From: Desulfoscipio geothermicus
Lineage (GTDB): Bacteria; Bacillota; Desulfotomaculia; Desulfotomaculales; Desulfallaceae
Direction: 5' to 3'
DNA length: 61,809 nucleotides
NCBI GenBank assembly: GCA_016841905.1
Contig: JAENYF010000013.1
Location: 1 to 61,809, forward strand
Shown here: in pieces, positions 1 through 9,057 of the stretch
Layout of the letters: the number at the start of each line of letters is the position of its first letter
Position numbering within the stretch: the stretch's first letter is position 1
Position numbers and translations under genes: made by a program
The notes under the pieces: model-generated
What the model was told of the DNA's origin: nothing
Databases searched by the model: none
Seen by the model: only the letters and a program-made list of their open reading frames with translations

Positions 1-260
1 TTGTGGCCTTTAAACCCTTGATTATATTGGCTTGTGGAATATGCAAATTGCTTAAATAAATGAATTGTTTATCGCCAAAGCTAATCAGCAAGTTCTTACT
101 ATTAGTTACTTTCTCGTCCCATAATAATAGGTAAATATTCAGTTAAAGAAAAAAATTCCACTGGTTAATTAGTTTAACAATGGATTTCTTTCTCTATAAT
201 ACATTAATTAAGCAGAATTCTCAATAAACTTTTTTCTATTATTTTAACATTATTCGAGTT
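1..260. other. AT-rich intergenic sequence at left edge
   Basis: No open frame with a ribosome binding site is visible on either strand. The stretch is AT-rich and lies beyond the terminator of the RND operon, so it probably separates that operon from the next gene outside the window. No repeat or conserved RNA motif was recognised. Confidence 0.5.
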
Positions 261-293
261 AAAAATAAGAAGCCTGCCTTTACCGGCAGGCTT
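261..293 (-). terminator. Intrinsic terminator of the RND efflux operon
   Basis: An 8-9 bp GC-rich stem (AGCCTGCC pairing with GGCAGGCT) with a 6-nt loop lies just past the stop codon of the pump gene. Read on the minus strand it is followed by a T-rich tract. This ends the marR-adaptor-pump transcript. Confidence 0.8.
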
Positions 294-307
294 ACGTAGC
301 TATTCTT

Positions 308-3300
308 TTATTCTCTATACTGATTGGCCGGCGTCTTACTTCTTTTAAATATCCTGGACCTAACTTTACTGCTAAAATCATCCATTAAAGTATACCCCAC
401 CGGCACCAGCACCAGAGTAACTAATGTAGAGAAGAGCAGTCCACCCACTACCACCGTGGCCAGCGGGGCCTGGGATTCAGACCCTTCACCGATCCCTAAG
501 GCCATGGGCAACATGGCTATGGAGGTACATAGCGCCGTCATGAGAATCGGCCGAAGTCGGGTGGGACCGGCCTGTATAATGGCCTCATTCCTTTCCAGGC
601 CACGCCGCCTAAGAATATTGACATAGTCCACCAGCACAATAGCGTTTTTCACTACAATACCCACCAGCATAATCACGCCAATAAAGGCCACAACACTGAA
701 GGTCCGGCCGGTGATTAACAGAGAAAACACTACTCCGGTTAGGGTAACCGGCACCGAAAACATAATTACAAAAGGATACATTAAAGATTCGAACTGGGCT
801 ACCATGACCAGATACACCATAATGATGGCCAGCACCAGCACCAGCAACAGCGTACCAAAGGTATCAGCCATCTGCTCCTGCTCCCCGCCATATTCAACCA
901 GGTACCCGGAGGGCATGTCTATTTTGGCCACGTCTCGCTGAATATCCTCGGTAACGCTGCCTAGATCGCGCCCAGCTAACTGAGAGGTAACCGTCACAAT
1001 GCGGGCCTGGTCTTCGCGGGCAATACTATTGGGGCCCTGTTCCTGCTTGAGCTCCGCAACCTGGCTTAAGGGGAGCAAGGTGCCTGCCGGCGTAGTAATA
1101 CTCAAACCAGACAATTCACTTTGAGAAACCTCAGCATCGGACTGGTGTACCTGCACCCGGATGTCCACTTCATCACCGCCCACCCGGTACCGGGTGGCCA
1201 CAGTTCCATCAATAGCCGTGCGTACTGCGGAAGACACCTCCGCCAGGTTTAAACCGTACATGGCGAGCCGATCCCTGTTCAGGACCACGTGCAGCTCGGG
1301 TCGTCCCTCTTCCATACTGCTGGCCACCTCGCGGGTACCGGGTACGTGCTCTACCACAGCAGCCACCTGGTCGCCAAGCTGGGTCAGGACATCCAGGTCA
1401 TCACCACTGATATTAATTACTATTGGTGCAGCACTAGTTCCCATGCCCTGCTCCATGGCTGAAACATTCAAATCCACACCGGGAATATCTTTTAGCTGCA
1501 CATCTAACTGGGTGGCCAGTTCATCGGAAGTTATATCTCTCTCTGCCTTGTCCACCAGTTGGACTATCAATTGGCCCCTGTCCGAGCTGCTGCCCTCAAT
1601 CATTGAGCCGCCGCTGCCGATAAGGCAGGTAATACTATCAATGGTCGGGTTGTCTTCGATCATCCGTTCAATATCAGTAATTACCCGATTAGTTTCATTC
1701 AGCGAGGTACCTTTAGGCATTTGTACGTCAACAGTCACAAACCCCTGATCTTCGCTGGGCATGAATTCCATCCCCACCAGGGGTACAGCGCACATAGTTA
1801 TCACAAACGTGATCACAACTACTATAATCGTCAGCTTGCGATGCCGCAGAGCAGCCTGCAAAAGCAGGCGATAATTCTCGTCCAGTTTTTTAAACCATCG
1901 TTCGGAGGCGCTGTACAACCGCGACACGCCCTGCGTTTTGGCTGCACTGGCGGTTGCCTTTTCCTTCTGGCCTACTTCGTGGGCTTTTAACCAGCGGGAA
2001 GCCAACAGCGGCACTACAGTTATCGCCACCAGCAGCGAAGCCAGGATGCAGAAGCTAATGGTCAGCGCCATTGGTGTAAAAAGCTGGGCAGCCATGCCTG
2101 AAGCGAAAATAAAGGGCACAAACACCGCCACCACCGTCAGCGACGAGGCGATAACTGCCGACCCCACCTCATCCGTGGCCTGCCGTGATGCGGTAAGCGG
2201 ATCCAACCCGGCCTCGTTGTGCCGGACAATATTTTCCAAGACCACAATGGAATCATCAACAATTAAGCCCACCCCCAGAGCCAAACCGCCCAGGGTAATG
2301 ACGTTGATGGTCATGTTATCAAAATAGAGCAGCACGAAGGCGCCGATGATAGAAAGAGGTATCGACGTTGAGATAATCAGGGTGCTGCGGAAATTACGCA
2401 GGAAAATCAAGACCATCAATATGGCCAGAATACCGCCGATAATTGCGTGATTGGTCAAGTTTTTAATGGAGGTACTAATGTATTCCGACTGGTCCATGAC
2501 GATTTGAAAATCAATCGAAGGCAGTTCGCGTTCCAGTTTTTCAAGTTCCGCCCTGACCTCTTCGGCAGCGGCTACCGTGTTGCCGCCACTTTGCTTATTG
2601 ATCATCAGCAACATGCCTGGTTGACCGTTAACCCGGCCGATTTGCGTGGTTTTCTTCTGCCCGTCCACCACCTGGGCAACATCGCTCAAGTACACCGGGG
2701 TTCCCCCGAAACTGCCCACCACCACACTGCGGATCTGGTCCAGGTTTTGAAATTCACCGGTCACCCGCAGCAGTAAATCACTGCGGCCCTCCTGCACGCT
2801 GCCGGCAGAAACATTTCTGTTATCTCCGCCAAGGGCAGCGGTCAGAGTATTTATGCTCAGGCCATAGCCATTCAGCTTAACGGGATCTACCTGTACTTGG
2901 ATTTCCCGTTCCCAGCCTCCTATATAATAAGCGCTGGCCACACCGCTCACCCGTTCCAACCGGGGCTGAATGATTTCGTCTACTGTCTGCTTGAGCTGCA
3001 TAGGGTCTGAGCTGTTTACCGCTAAATATATTATGGGCATCATTGATAGGTCCGCTTTAAAAACCACCGGTGCAGACGCTTCCTCCGGTAGGACATCGCG
3101 AATCAGGTCAATGTTTTCCCGGATTTCCAGTGAAGCGGCATCCATATTTGCTCCCCAGTCCAACATCAACATGACTGTTGAACTGCCCGTCATACTTGTC
3201 GATGTAATAGTATCCAAATCACTTACCGAGCTGAGTACAGATTCGATTGGCTTGGTAATCTGTTCTTCGATTTCCTCCGGACCTACCCCCTGGTAATTGG

Positions 3301-3445
3301 TCATGACCAGCGCCACCGGCAATTCCATTTCAGGGAATAAATCAATGCTTAGCTTGGAAAAAGATACTGCCCCCAGCAAAAGCACTATGGTTACACAAAC
3401 AAAAACCAACATCGGCCGCTTAATTGAAACATCAGTAATTTTCAT
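308..3445 (-). CDS. RND efflux pump, HAE1/AcrB family
   Basis: Inner-membrane proton-driven RND transporter of 1045 aa, the usual length for AcrB-type pumps. TM1 lies at about residues 10-30, followed by a long extracytoplasmic loop; the TM4 proton-relay pair is seen as D397-D398 in GLIVDDSIVVLEN, and the TM10 lysine as K933 in VVKNAIVLVD. The C-terminal half repeats the TM/porter arrangement. The ATG has an AGGTGAAG ribosome binding site, and the gene begins four bases after the adaptor stop, so the two are co-transcribed behind a MarR regulator. Family knowledge: such pumps export drugs, lipids or other amphiphiles with a periplasmic adaptor and, in diderms, a TolC channel. The substrate cannot be read from the sequence. 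In a presumed monoderm the path beyond the membrane is unclear. Confidence 0.95.
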   Translation of the reverse strand: MKITDVSIKRPMLVFVCVTIVLLLGAVSFSKLSIDLFPEMELPVALVMTNYQGVGPEEIEEQITKPIESVLSSVSDLDTITSTSMTGSSTVMLMLDWGANMDAASLEIRENIDLIRDVLPEEASAPVVFKADLSMMPIIYLAVNSSDPMQLKQTVDEIIQPRLERVSGVASAYYIGGWEREIQVQVDPVKLNGYGLSINTLTAALGGDNRNVSAGSVQEGRSDLLLRVTGEFQNLDQIRSVVVGSFGGTPVYLSDVAQVVDGQKKTTQIGRVNGQPGMLLMINKQSGGNTVAAAEEVRAELEKLERELPSIDFQIVMDQSEYISTSIKNLTNHAIIGGILAILMVLIFLRNFRSTLIISTSIPLSIIGAFVLLYFDNMTINVITLGGLALGVGLIVDDSIVVLENIVRHNEAGLDPLTASRQATDEVGSAVIASSLTVVAVFVPFIFASGMAAQLFTPMALTISFCILASLLVAITVVPLLASRWLKAHEVGQKEKATASAAKTQGVSRLYSASERWFKKLDENYRLLLQAALRHRKLTIIVVVITFVITMCAVPLVGMEFMPSEDQGFVTVDVQMPKGTSLNETNRVITDIERMIEDNPTIDSITCLIGSGGSMIEGSSSDRGQLIVQLVDKAERDITSDELATQLDVQLKDIPGVDLNVSAMEQGMGTSAAPIVINISGDDLDVLTQLGDQVAAVVEHVPGTREVASSMEEGRPELHVVLNRDRLAMYGLNLAEVSSAVRTAIDGTVATRYRVGGDEVDIRVQVHQSDAEVSQSELSGLSITTPAGTLLPLSQVAELKQEQGPNSIAREDQARIVTVTSQLAGRDLGSVTEDIQRDVAKIDMPSGYLVEYGGEQEQMADTFGTLLLVLVLAIIMVYLVMVAQFESLMYPFVIMFSVPVTLTGVVFSLLITGRTFSVVAFIGVIMLVGIVVKNAIVLVDYVNILRRRGLERNEAIIQAGPTRLRPILMTALCTSIAMLPMALGIGEGSESQAPLATVVVGGLLFSTLVTLVLVPVGYTLMDDFSSKVRSRIFKRSKTPANQYRE

Positions 3446-3449
3446 AAGC

Positions 3450-4640
3450 TTACTTCACCTGGCTCTTTATTGACACTTTTGTATTTTCATCGAGCATGTT
3501 TTGGCCTGATGTAACCACCTGGTCTCCTGCCTTAAGCCCCTTGAGAATTTGAATTTGTTTTCCGTCACTGGCACCAAGTGTAACCTCAATGGATTTTACC
3601 CGGTCCTGGTTAACCACCCAGACAATATCTGAATTACCTTTTTTAACCGCTGCCTCCCTGGGTAACAGCATAGTTTCCGGCAGTGAGTGTTTAATTTCTA
3701 CTTCGGCAAACATGCCGGGCTTTAACAGGTGCCGGGCATTATCTATCTGCACCTTAATAGGATAAGCCTTGCTGGTGGGATCCGCTGCCAGGGCAATGTT
3801 CGTGATTACCCCGGTAAATGGCTGGCTGGAAACCGCGCTGATGTTCACCGGTACCTGCTGACCCTGTTTAATTCTATTGATCTGGCTCTCTGTTACAGTG
3901 GTTTTCACCTCTACTTTAGCCAGGTTGACTACGGTTACCACAGGCATTTGGGCTGCAGAGCTGGCTAATTCACCCGGGTTAACGTTGATGGCGGTCACTA
4001 CTCCGCTGATGGGTGACTTAATAAAGGAGTTGTTATACTGCTGGTTATAGTTCTCCTTAGCCATCTCTACGGCTGCCTGGGCGCTGGCCAGCGTTGCAGG
4101 CGCTACCTGCTCGAAATTTACCTTGGCTTGCTTGTAAGGGATTTCATAAGCTGTTTCAAACCCTGCTTGTCCTGCCTGGGGAATAGCTCCCGATTCATAA
4201 AGCTGTTTGCCCCGCTCGTAATTGGCAGACGCCTGTTCAAAATTGATTTGAGCTAGAACCAGGTTCGACTGGGCCTGGGTTACGCCTTGTTCGGTCTGGT
4301 GGATTGCCGCCTTCAGGGTGGCCTCGGAGGTGTTCTCCAGGGTAATCAGTGTTTGGCCTTTACTAACCTGGCTGCCCACCTGGACATTAACCGCTGCAAC
4401 CTTACCGCCCTGCCCGCTGGGTACAACATCTGAAGTGGCCAGAGCCTCCAACTTGCCAGTGGCCACGGTAATATCGCTAAGTGATCCCTTGCCCACCACC
4501 ACAGTTTGGACTGGGATTACAGCTTCCTCATTTTTATTTTCTGCCTGTTCCTTACTGCAGCCGGTCAGGCAAAACATAATAACCAGCAAACCTGCTATCA
4601 TAAATAATGCCTTGCGTTTAATGGCAACTACCTCCCCCAA
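3450..4640 (-). CDS. RND/HlyD-type membrane fusion (adaptor) lipoprotein
   Basis: Adaptor subunit partnering the downstream pump. It has a lipoprotein signal with lipobox LTGC, an N-terminal lipoyl/barrel-sandwich half (VNVQVGSQVSKGQTLI), a coiled-coil hairpin, the second lipoyl half (SPISGVVTAINVNPGE), and then beta-barrel and membrane-proximal domains. The start is odd. The only standard in-frame start, TTG at 4640, overlaps the strong GGGGGAGG ribosome binding site and has none of its own. An AUU codon at 4622 lies 8 nt after that site, exactly where the methionine of a classic KRKALFMIAGLL signal peptide should be. The true protein may therefore start at AUU (390 aa). It is followed within 4 bp by the pump gene. 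Identification is firm; the start is uncertain. Confidence 0.9.
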   Translation of the reverse strand: MGEVVAIKRKALFMIAGLLVIMFCLTGCSKEQAENKNEEAVIPVQTVVVGKGSLSDITVATGKLEALATSDVVPSGQGGKVAAVNVQVGSQVSKGQTLITLENTSEATLKAAIHQTEQGVTQAQSNLVLAQINFEQASANYERGKQLYESGAIPQAGQAGFETAYEIPYKQAKVNFEQVAPATLASAQAAVEMAKENYNQQYNNSFIKSPISGVVTAINVNPGELASSAAQMPVVTVVNLAKVEVKTTVTESQINRIKQGQQVPVNISAVSSQPFTGVITNIALAADPTSKAYPIKVQIDNARHLLKPGMFAEVEIKHSLPETMLLPREAAVKKGNSDIVWVVNQDRVKSIEVTLGASDGKQIQILKGLKAGDQVVTSGQNMLDENTKVSIKSQVK

Positions 4641-4681
4641 AATTACAGTCAGTTTTTAGTTATTTAGTTGATAATAGCCAA

Positions 4682-5161
4682 TTACTCTAATTCAATTGTC
4701 TTATCCTCCCTTTCCTCTTGTAGCATCAGTGCAAGTATCTTTTCATTTATATTGATCATATGTAACAGATCCTGTTCATCTAGGTGTCCAAGGTAGCGCT
4801 GCATGACTCTTTGCCTGGCAGCGTCACATATATCAACCACATCTTGTCCGGCATTTGTTAACGTCAACCAGACAACGCGGCGGTCTTCCTCCGAACGACT
4901 GCGCGTCACCATCCCCATTTTGCACAGCCGGTCAACCTGGGCAGTTACGGCGCTCAGGGACACCCTTAAATCGTCTGCCACACTAGATACCGTTGCCCGG
5001 CCCCGCACGCTGATTATTTTCAACATCATAAACTGGTTGCCCGTTATTGCATTTGGCAGAGTACCTTCTATTTCCTGGTGCAGCCGGCGCAAAAATATTT
5101 GACCCAGCTCATCCAGGCGGTCATAGTAACGGGCAATAATTTTACTTTTTTCGGTAGTCAT
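4682..5161 (-). CDS. MarR-family transcriptional regulator
   Basis: Winged-helix regulator of 159 aa, usual MarR length. The wHTH region includes VRGRATVSSVADDLRVSLSA, followed by a wing with RSRSEEDRRVVWLTLT, the D-x-R signature of the family. The start at 5161 is chosen because AAAGGAGGGA lies 8 nt upstream; an in-frame ATG further upstream lacks a site. It is the first gene of an operon with the RND adaptor and pump. A consensus sigma-A promoter lies 70-95 bp upstream. Inference: it is an autorepressor that also controls the pump, with release triggered by an unidentified ligand. Confidence 0.93.
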   Translation of the reverse strand: MTTEKSKIIARYYDRLDELGQIFLRRLHQEIEGTLPNAITGNQFMMLKIISVRGRATVSSVADDLRVSLSAVTAQVDRLCKMGMVTRSRSEEDRRVVWLTLTNAGQDVVDICDAARQRVMQRYLGHLDEQDLLHMININEKILALMLQEEREDKTIELE

Positions 5162-5227
5162 TACATTATCCCTCCTTTGCCTGAGTATTTTGGCAATTGT
5201 TTTCATGGTGAATTATTTACAAGATTA

Positions 5228-5256
5228 AGTATAATTTCTTAACCCGGAGGTGTCAA
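5228..5256 (-). promoter_or_regulatory. Sigma-A promoter of marR-RND operon
   Basis: Minus strand TTGACA (-35), 17-nt spacer, TATACT (-10), a near-perfect housekeeping promoter. An imperfect AT-rich dyad (GAATTAT ... ATAATTTC on the plus strand) spans the -10 region and is a candidate MarR operator. Confidence 0.8.
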
Positions 5257-5275
5257 TTGGTAGTTGTGGAAGCGA

Positions 5276-5320
5276 AATAGAAAAACACTTCCCAGGACTC
5301 TCAAGAGAACTGGAAAGTGT
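5276..5320 (-). terminator. Terminator after the stalk/PKD gene pair
   Basis: An 11-bp stem with one mismatch (ACACTTCCCAG against CTGGAAAGTGT) lies past the stop of the 5346-7067 gene and is followed on the minus strand by TTTTTCTATTT. Confidence 0.7.
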
Positions 5321-5345
5321 CGAAACATTGCTCAAATGTTTAAAA

Positions 5346-7067
5346 TCAAAAGGGTAGAAAGATCAGGTTTACAGGTAAAAAAGAGCCGGCCGGCGGTATA
5401 AATTCCAGTACTTTTTCTTGACCGGGCGCAATGACACCGATTAGGGCAAATTCTATCTGGGGCTGCATAATTCCCCTGTTGGGTAGGTAAAATACTTTTC
5501 CACCGTCACTCTCCCACTTACCGGCCCCGGAAAACACGCCGCCTCGCGGTGAAAATATGACCCCCATTCGCTCCCGGGCCTGCATGGTAATTTTGTAAGT
5601 CACACCGCAGTTGCCTAAGTTTTTGCTCTGCTGAGAGTCATTGCCCGGCAAATTGGATTGGTTATCATGCCCGGTTAAAAATTCGTCATAATTACCATCT
5701 GCTACAGCTAAACGGGCTGGCTCTGTACCATCCAGCAGGATTGACAAAGATCGGTTAGCAGCAGGGAAAGTACCTCGGATATGCACATCGTCCTTATTAA
5801 GAATAGTAAGGTGTCTGTAATCCTCCATAGTAGAATGTTCCCCCATGACAATCACTTGAAACAGCAAGTCCCCCAAAGCGTCGACATCAAATATGCCGTC
5901 GACTGTGGCACTCGGCTGAACTAGACTATTGATTTCTTCATTAAGTTTATATGTTTGCCCCGGCTGCAGCTCGATATACTTAGCGTCAGCCTCATTAAAA
6001 TCCAGGTACCGGTAAGCAGCCGATTTACCCACTGCCATCACCTCACCCGGTCCGGCTATGCCTGCTCGTTTAATAAGCAGAGATACCGGTGCATCGCTCT
6101 GGTTAATGAGTAAAGGGATTATTTTTTTATTTTCTCCTGAACCGTTTATATGGTGATAGTACAAGCGTGTTTCGCCGCTTAAAACATCGCTATATAAAAT
6201 ACCGTCTTCCAACACTGTTTCGGGGCTGTTGCTAATCATCACCTTAAGATTGTCTATGCTTACATCAGGATTAACTTGCTTCAAATCCAATACGTTGAAA
6301 TTAGTTATATTGCCAAGGGGTTCGCCGGGGATAGGATAATGCAAGTTATAAGTGAGCCGGTCCATCTTTAACTCATCAGTTACTGTAAGCGTTTTGGTAA
6401 AAGGCTCACTCCAATTACCCTGGCTATCCATTACCTCCAGGGTAACCGGGTATTCTCCCGAAGCAAAAAAAGCTCTCTCCCGGCCTGTCCATTTAGTTTC
6501 AACAATGATATCCCCATCGGGATCATAACTTTTTTCGTTGTAATAAATCGTTTCACCCTGGGGTACTACATCTTTTTCAAATTCAAACTCAGCCACAGGC
6601 GGACGGTTTGGCGGGGGCAGCTGTTTGATAATTATCTCTTTTGTGTCCGGCAGGTAATCAACCTGGTAGTTTAATTTTTCCGCCAGGAAACGCAAGGGTA
6701 CTAGCGTAATATCATTTTCAATAACCGGCGCCCCGGTAATAGCCAGCACTTCACCATTTACTATGGCCTCAGCCGCACCTGGCTCAAGACGGATCTCAAC
6801 ATCATTATGCCGCACGGAGATTTCCCTAACCTTGGCATCCCAGCCAACCTCAGCCCCATATATTTCTAAAATAAAGCGCAGCGGAACCATGGTGGTGTTG
6901 TCACTAACACTGGGAGCTACTTGCAGTTCATAGGGCATCCCGTCCACTTGCACAATCGGATCACTTACTTTCATGATGACGGTTTCGACCTCGTTTTCCG
7001 CCGCCCCAGGGGCAGCAGCTATAAGAAACAGGGTAACTAACACTAAGTAGATTAAGCACCTGCGCAT
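5346..7067 (-). CDS. Exported stalk-domain (copper amine oxidase N-like) and PKD protein, copy 1
   Basis: Exported protein of 573 aa with a Sec signal peptide (about residues 1-23). A stalk domain of the Cu_amine_oxidN1 type covers about 30-148, with two repeats ending in TMVPLRFILEIYGAEVGW and TLVPLRFLAEKLNYQVDY. A PKD-like beta domain covers about 155-230, followed by a long beta-rich C-terminal region of unknown role. No catalytic motif was recognised. Stalk domains are common in exported proteins of Desulfotomaculum-type Firmicutes and are thought to position proteins at the cell wall; binding is inferred. It lies 14 bp after a same-length paralogue (7082-8803), so the two arose by tandem duplication and are probably one operon. 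The ribosome binding site is AAGGAGG. Confidence 0.85.
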   Translation of the reverse strand: MRRCLIYLVLVTLFLIAAAPGAAENEVETVIMKVSDPIVQVDGMPYELQVAPSVSDNTTMVPLRFILEIYGAEVGWDAKVREISVRHNDVEIRLEPGAAEAIVNGEVLAITGAPVIENDITLVPLRFLAEKLNYQVDYLPDTKEIIIKQLPPPNRPPVAEFEFEKDVVPQGETIYYNEKSYDPDGDIIVETKWTGRERAFFASGEYPVTLEVMDSQGNWSEPFTKTLTVTDELKMDRLTYNLHYPIPGEPLGNITNFNVLDLKQVNPDVSIDNLKVMISNSPETVLEDGILYSDVLSGETRLYYHHINGSGENKKIIPLLINQSDAPVSLLIKRAGIAGPGEVMAVGKSAAYRYLDFNEADAKYIELQPGQTYKLNEEINSLVQPSATVDGIFDVDALGDLLFQVIVMGEHSTMEDYRHLTILNKDDVHIRGTFPAANRSLSILLDGTEPARLAVADGNYDEFLTGHDNQSNLPGNDSQQSKNLGNCGVTYKITMQARERMGVIFSPRGGVFSGAGKWESDGGKVFYLPNRGIMQPQIEFALIGVIAPGQEKVLEFIPPAGSFLPVNLIFLPF

Positions 7068-7081
7068 CGTTGGCCTCCTTC

Positions 7082-8803
7082 TTAAAATGGTATAAATATT
7101 AAATTAATCGGCAGGAAGGACCCGGCCGGCGGAATAAACTCCAGCACTTTTTCTTTACCCGGCTCGACCACACCAATCATGGCGTATTCCGTTTGTGGCT
7201 TTAATATACCCTTATTAGGCAAGTTAAAGGCCTCACCGTCCCAGGAACCGGCTCCAGCGAACACTCCACCCCGAGGTGAGAATACTACCCCAACTCGCTG
7301 CTGCGTGCCAATTCTAACTCGGTACACCACTCCGTAATTACCGGTGTCTTTACTAAGCAAGCTGTACCGTCCCATGGTGCTGGTATTGTTGTCCTTACCG
7401 TATAAAAATTTATCTTCTTTACCGTCAGCAATGATAAGCCTTGCCGGCTCATCACCCTTTAGCTGCACCGATACAGATCGATTAGCCAAAGAAAAAGTGC
7501 CTCGGATATGTTTATCATCCCGTGGTAGAATTGTTAAATTTTCGTATTCAATCAGCTGCACCTGACTGCCAACTGCGGCTACGGAATAAAGCAAGTTAGC
7601 ATCTGCATCCACATCAAACATTGCATTTATAACCTGTCCCGGCTCAAGAGTATTAACTATCCCTTCATTTATAATAACTTGTCCACCTGGCTGCAACACT
7701 AAAGTGCGAGCTTGACTTCGATCAAAATCCAGAAAACGGTAGGCAGCTGTTTTGCCCACAGACATAGCATCACTTGGGCCGGCCACACCCAACCTTTTAA
7801 TCACCAGTTTTACAGGTTTGTCTTCCTGGTTTATAGCCAAAAGAAAAATTCTCTTCTTCTCGTTTGAACCATTGATGTGGTGAAAATACAGGCGATTTTT
7901 CCCACGAAGGGTATCGCTGCAGAGGATACCGTCTTCTTTGATTTCCTCCGGACTATTGCTGACGAGCACTTGTTCCCTGGCCATGCTTACCGACGGGTCA
8001 AATTGTTTTAACTGTAGCACCGGTATGTTAAGGTTGCCCAGTGGTTCACCTGGTACAGGATTTTGCAGGTTGTAGGTAAGACGATCCATTTTAACTTCTT
8101 CTGTTACGGTTATTTTTTTGGTACAAGGCTCACTCCAGGCCCCCAGGCTGTCTTTAACCTTTAATGTTACTTCATATTCCCCCGGGGCAAAGAAAGCCCG
8201 TTCATTACCGATCCAAATTTCGGTTACGATTTGGTCGCCATCCGGATCGTTGCTTTGGTTTTCATATACCACCGTTTCACCCTGAGCCACAATTTCTTTA
8301 TTGATAACGAAGTAAGCTATGGGCGGTATATTAGCAGGTGTTAATTGTTTAATATTTATTTCCTTGGTTTGGGGCATAAAACTCACTCGATAGTTTAAGC
8401 TCTCCACCAAAAAACGCAAAGGGACCAGTGTTGTTTCATTTACTATAGTTGTTACTCCGGATATCGTTTGAGGCTCCCCGTTAATCACGGCCTGGTAACT
8501 ACCCGGCTGCAAAATGATGTTTTTGTCGTTTTGTTGAATAGCTATTTGATTGTCTTCTGTATTCCAGCCGACCTCAGCCCCAAAGATTTCGGCAATGAAG
8601 CGCAAGGGCACCAGGGTAATACCTTCATTAACCTGAGGTGCAGTTTCTAACTCATACGGCACTCCATCTACCCTAGCCTGGCTTTCGTTAAGTTTTAAAG
8701 CTACCGTGTCCACCTGTGTATTTGCCGGTGCGGCAATAACAGGAGCAGCAAGTAAAATACAGCTGAGTATGACAGCGCAAACATTTAGTATGTAACTTCG
8801 CAT
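7082..8803 (-). CDS. Exported stalk-domain (copper amine oxidase N-like) and PKD protein, copy 2
   Basis: Paralogue of the downstream gene, also 573 aa and collinear over its whole length: signal peptide, paired stalk repeats (TLVPLRFIAEIFGAEVGW, TLVPLRFLVESLNYRVSF), PKD-like domain, then the shared C-terminal region with KMDRLTYNL, LYFHHINGS, GVVFSPRGGVFAGAG and the terminal EFIPPAGSFLPINLIFIPF. The most conserved segments between the copies lie in this C-terminal part, which suggests that it is the functional part. The CGGAGG site sits 5 nt before the ATG. Function is unknown; a cell-wall or extracellular structural role is inferred from export and domain type. Confidence 0.85.
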   Translation of the reverse strand: MRSYILNVCAVILSCILLAAPVIAAPANTQVDTVALKLNESQARVDGVPYELETAPQVNEGITLVPLRFIAEIFGAEVGWNTEDNQIAIQQNDKNIILQPGSYQAVINGEPQTISGVTTIVNETTLVPLRFLVESLNYRVSFMPQTKEINIKQLTPANIPPIAYFVINKEIVAQGETVVYENQSNDPDGDQIVTEIWIGNERAFFAPGEYEVTLKVKDSLGAWSEPCTKKITVTEEVKMDRLTYNLQNPVPGEPLGNLNIPVLQLKQFDPSVSMAREQVLVSNSPEEIKEDGILCSDTLRGKNRLYFHHINGSNEKKRIFLLAINQEDKPVKLVIKRLGVAGPSDAMSVGKTAAYRFLDFDRSQARTLVLQPGGQVIINEGIVNTLEPGQVINAMFDVDADANLLYSVAAVGSQVQLIEYENLTILPRDDKHIRGTFSLANRSVSVQLKGDEPARLIIADGKEDKFLYGKDNNTSTMGRYSLLSKDTGNYGVVYRVRIGTQQRVGVVFSPRGGVFAGAGSWDGEAFNLPNKGILKPQTEYAMIGVVEPGKEKVLEFIPPAGSFLPINLIFIPF

Positions 8804-8944
8804 TCTTGCCTCCGTAATAAAAAATTCTGTTCCATTTATATATTATTTCAATATCCATTTGTGAATCCGCATTTTTGGCCATTTATGAAACCACACTATT
8901 GGTCACTAATAATTGGACGGATGTTAACACCTTCAGATAAATGA

Positions 8945-8971
8945 TAAGCGCTATTATAGAAATAGCGCTTA
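8945..8971 (-). terminator. Hairpin downstream of the TolC-like gene
   Basis: A perfect 11-bp inverted repeat (TAAGCGCTATT / AATAGCGCTTA) with a 5-nt loop lies about 90 bp after the stop of the TolC-like gene. The T-run is weak, so termination efficiency is uncertain. Confidence 0.55.
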
Positions 8972-9057
8972 ATTCTCCGCAAGGATAACAATTAGATTTG
9001 TATAGCAACGATACCAAACCTCTGCTTAATAAACAAAGAACATAGTATTAGCTAGAT

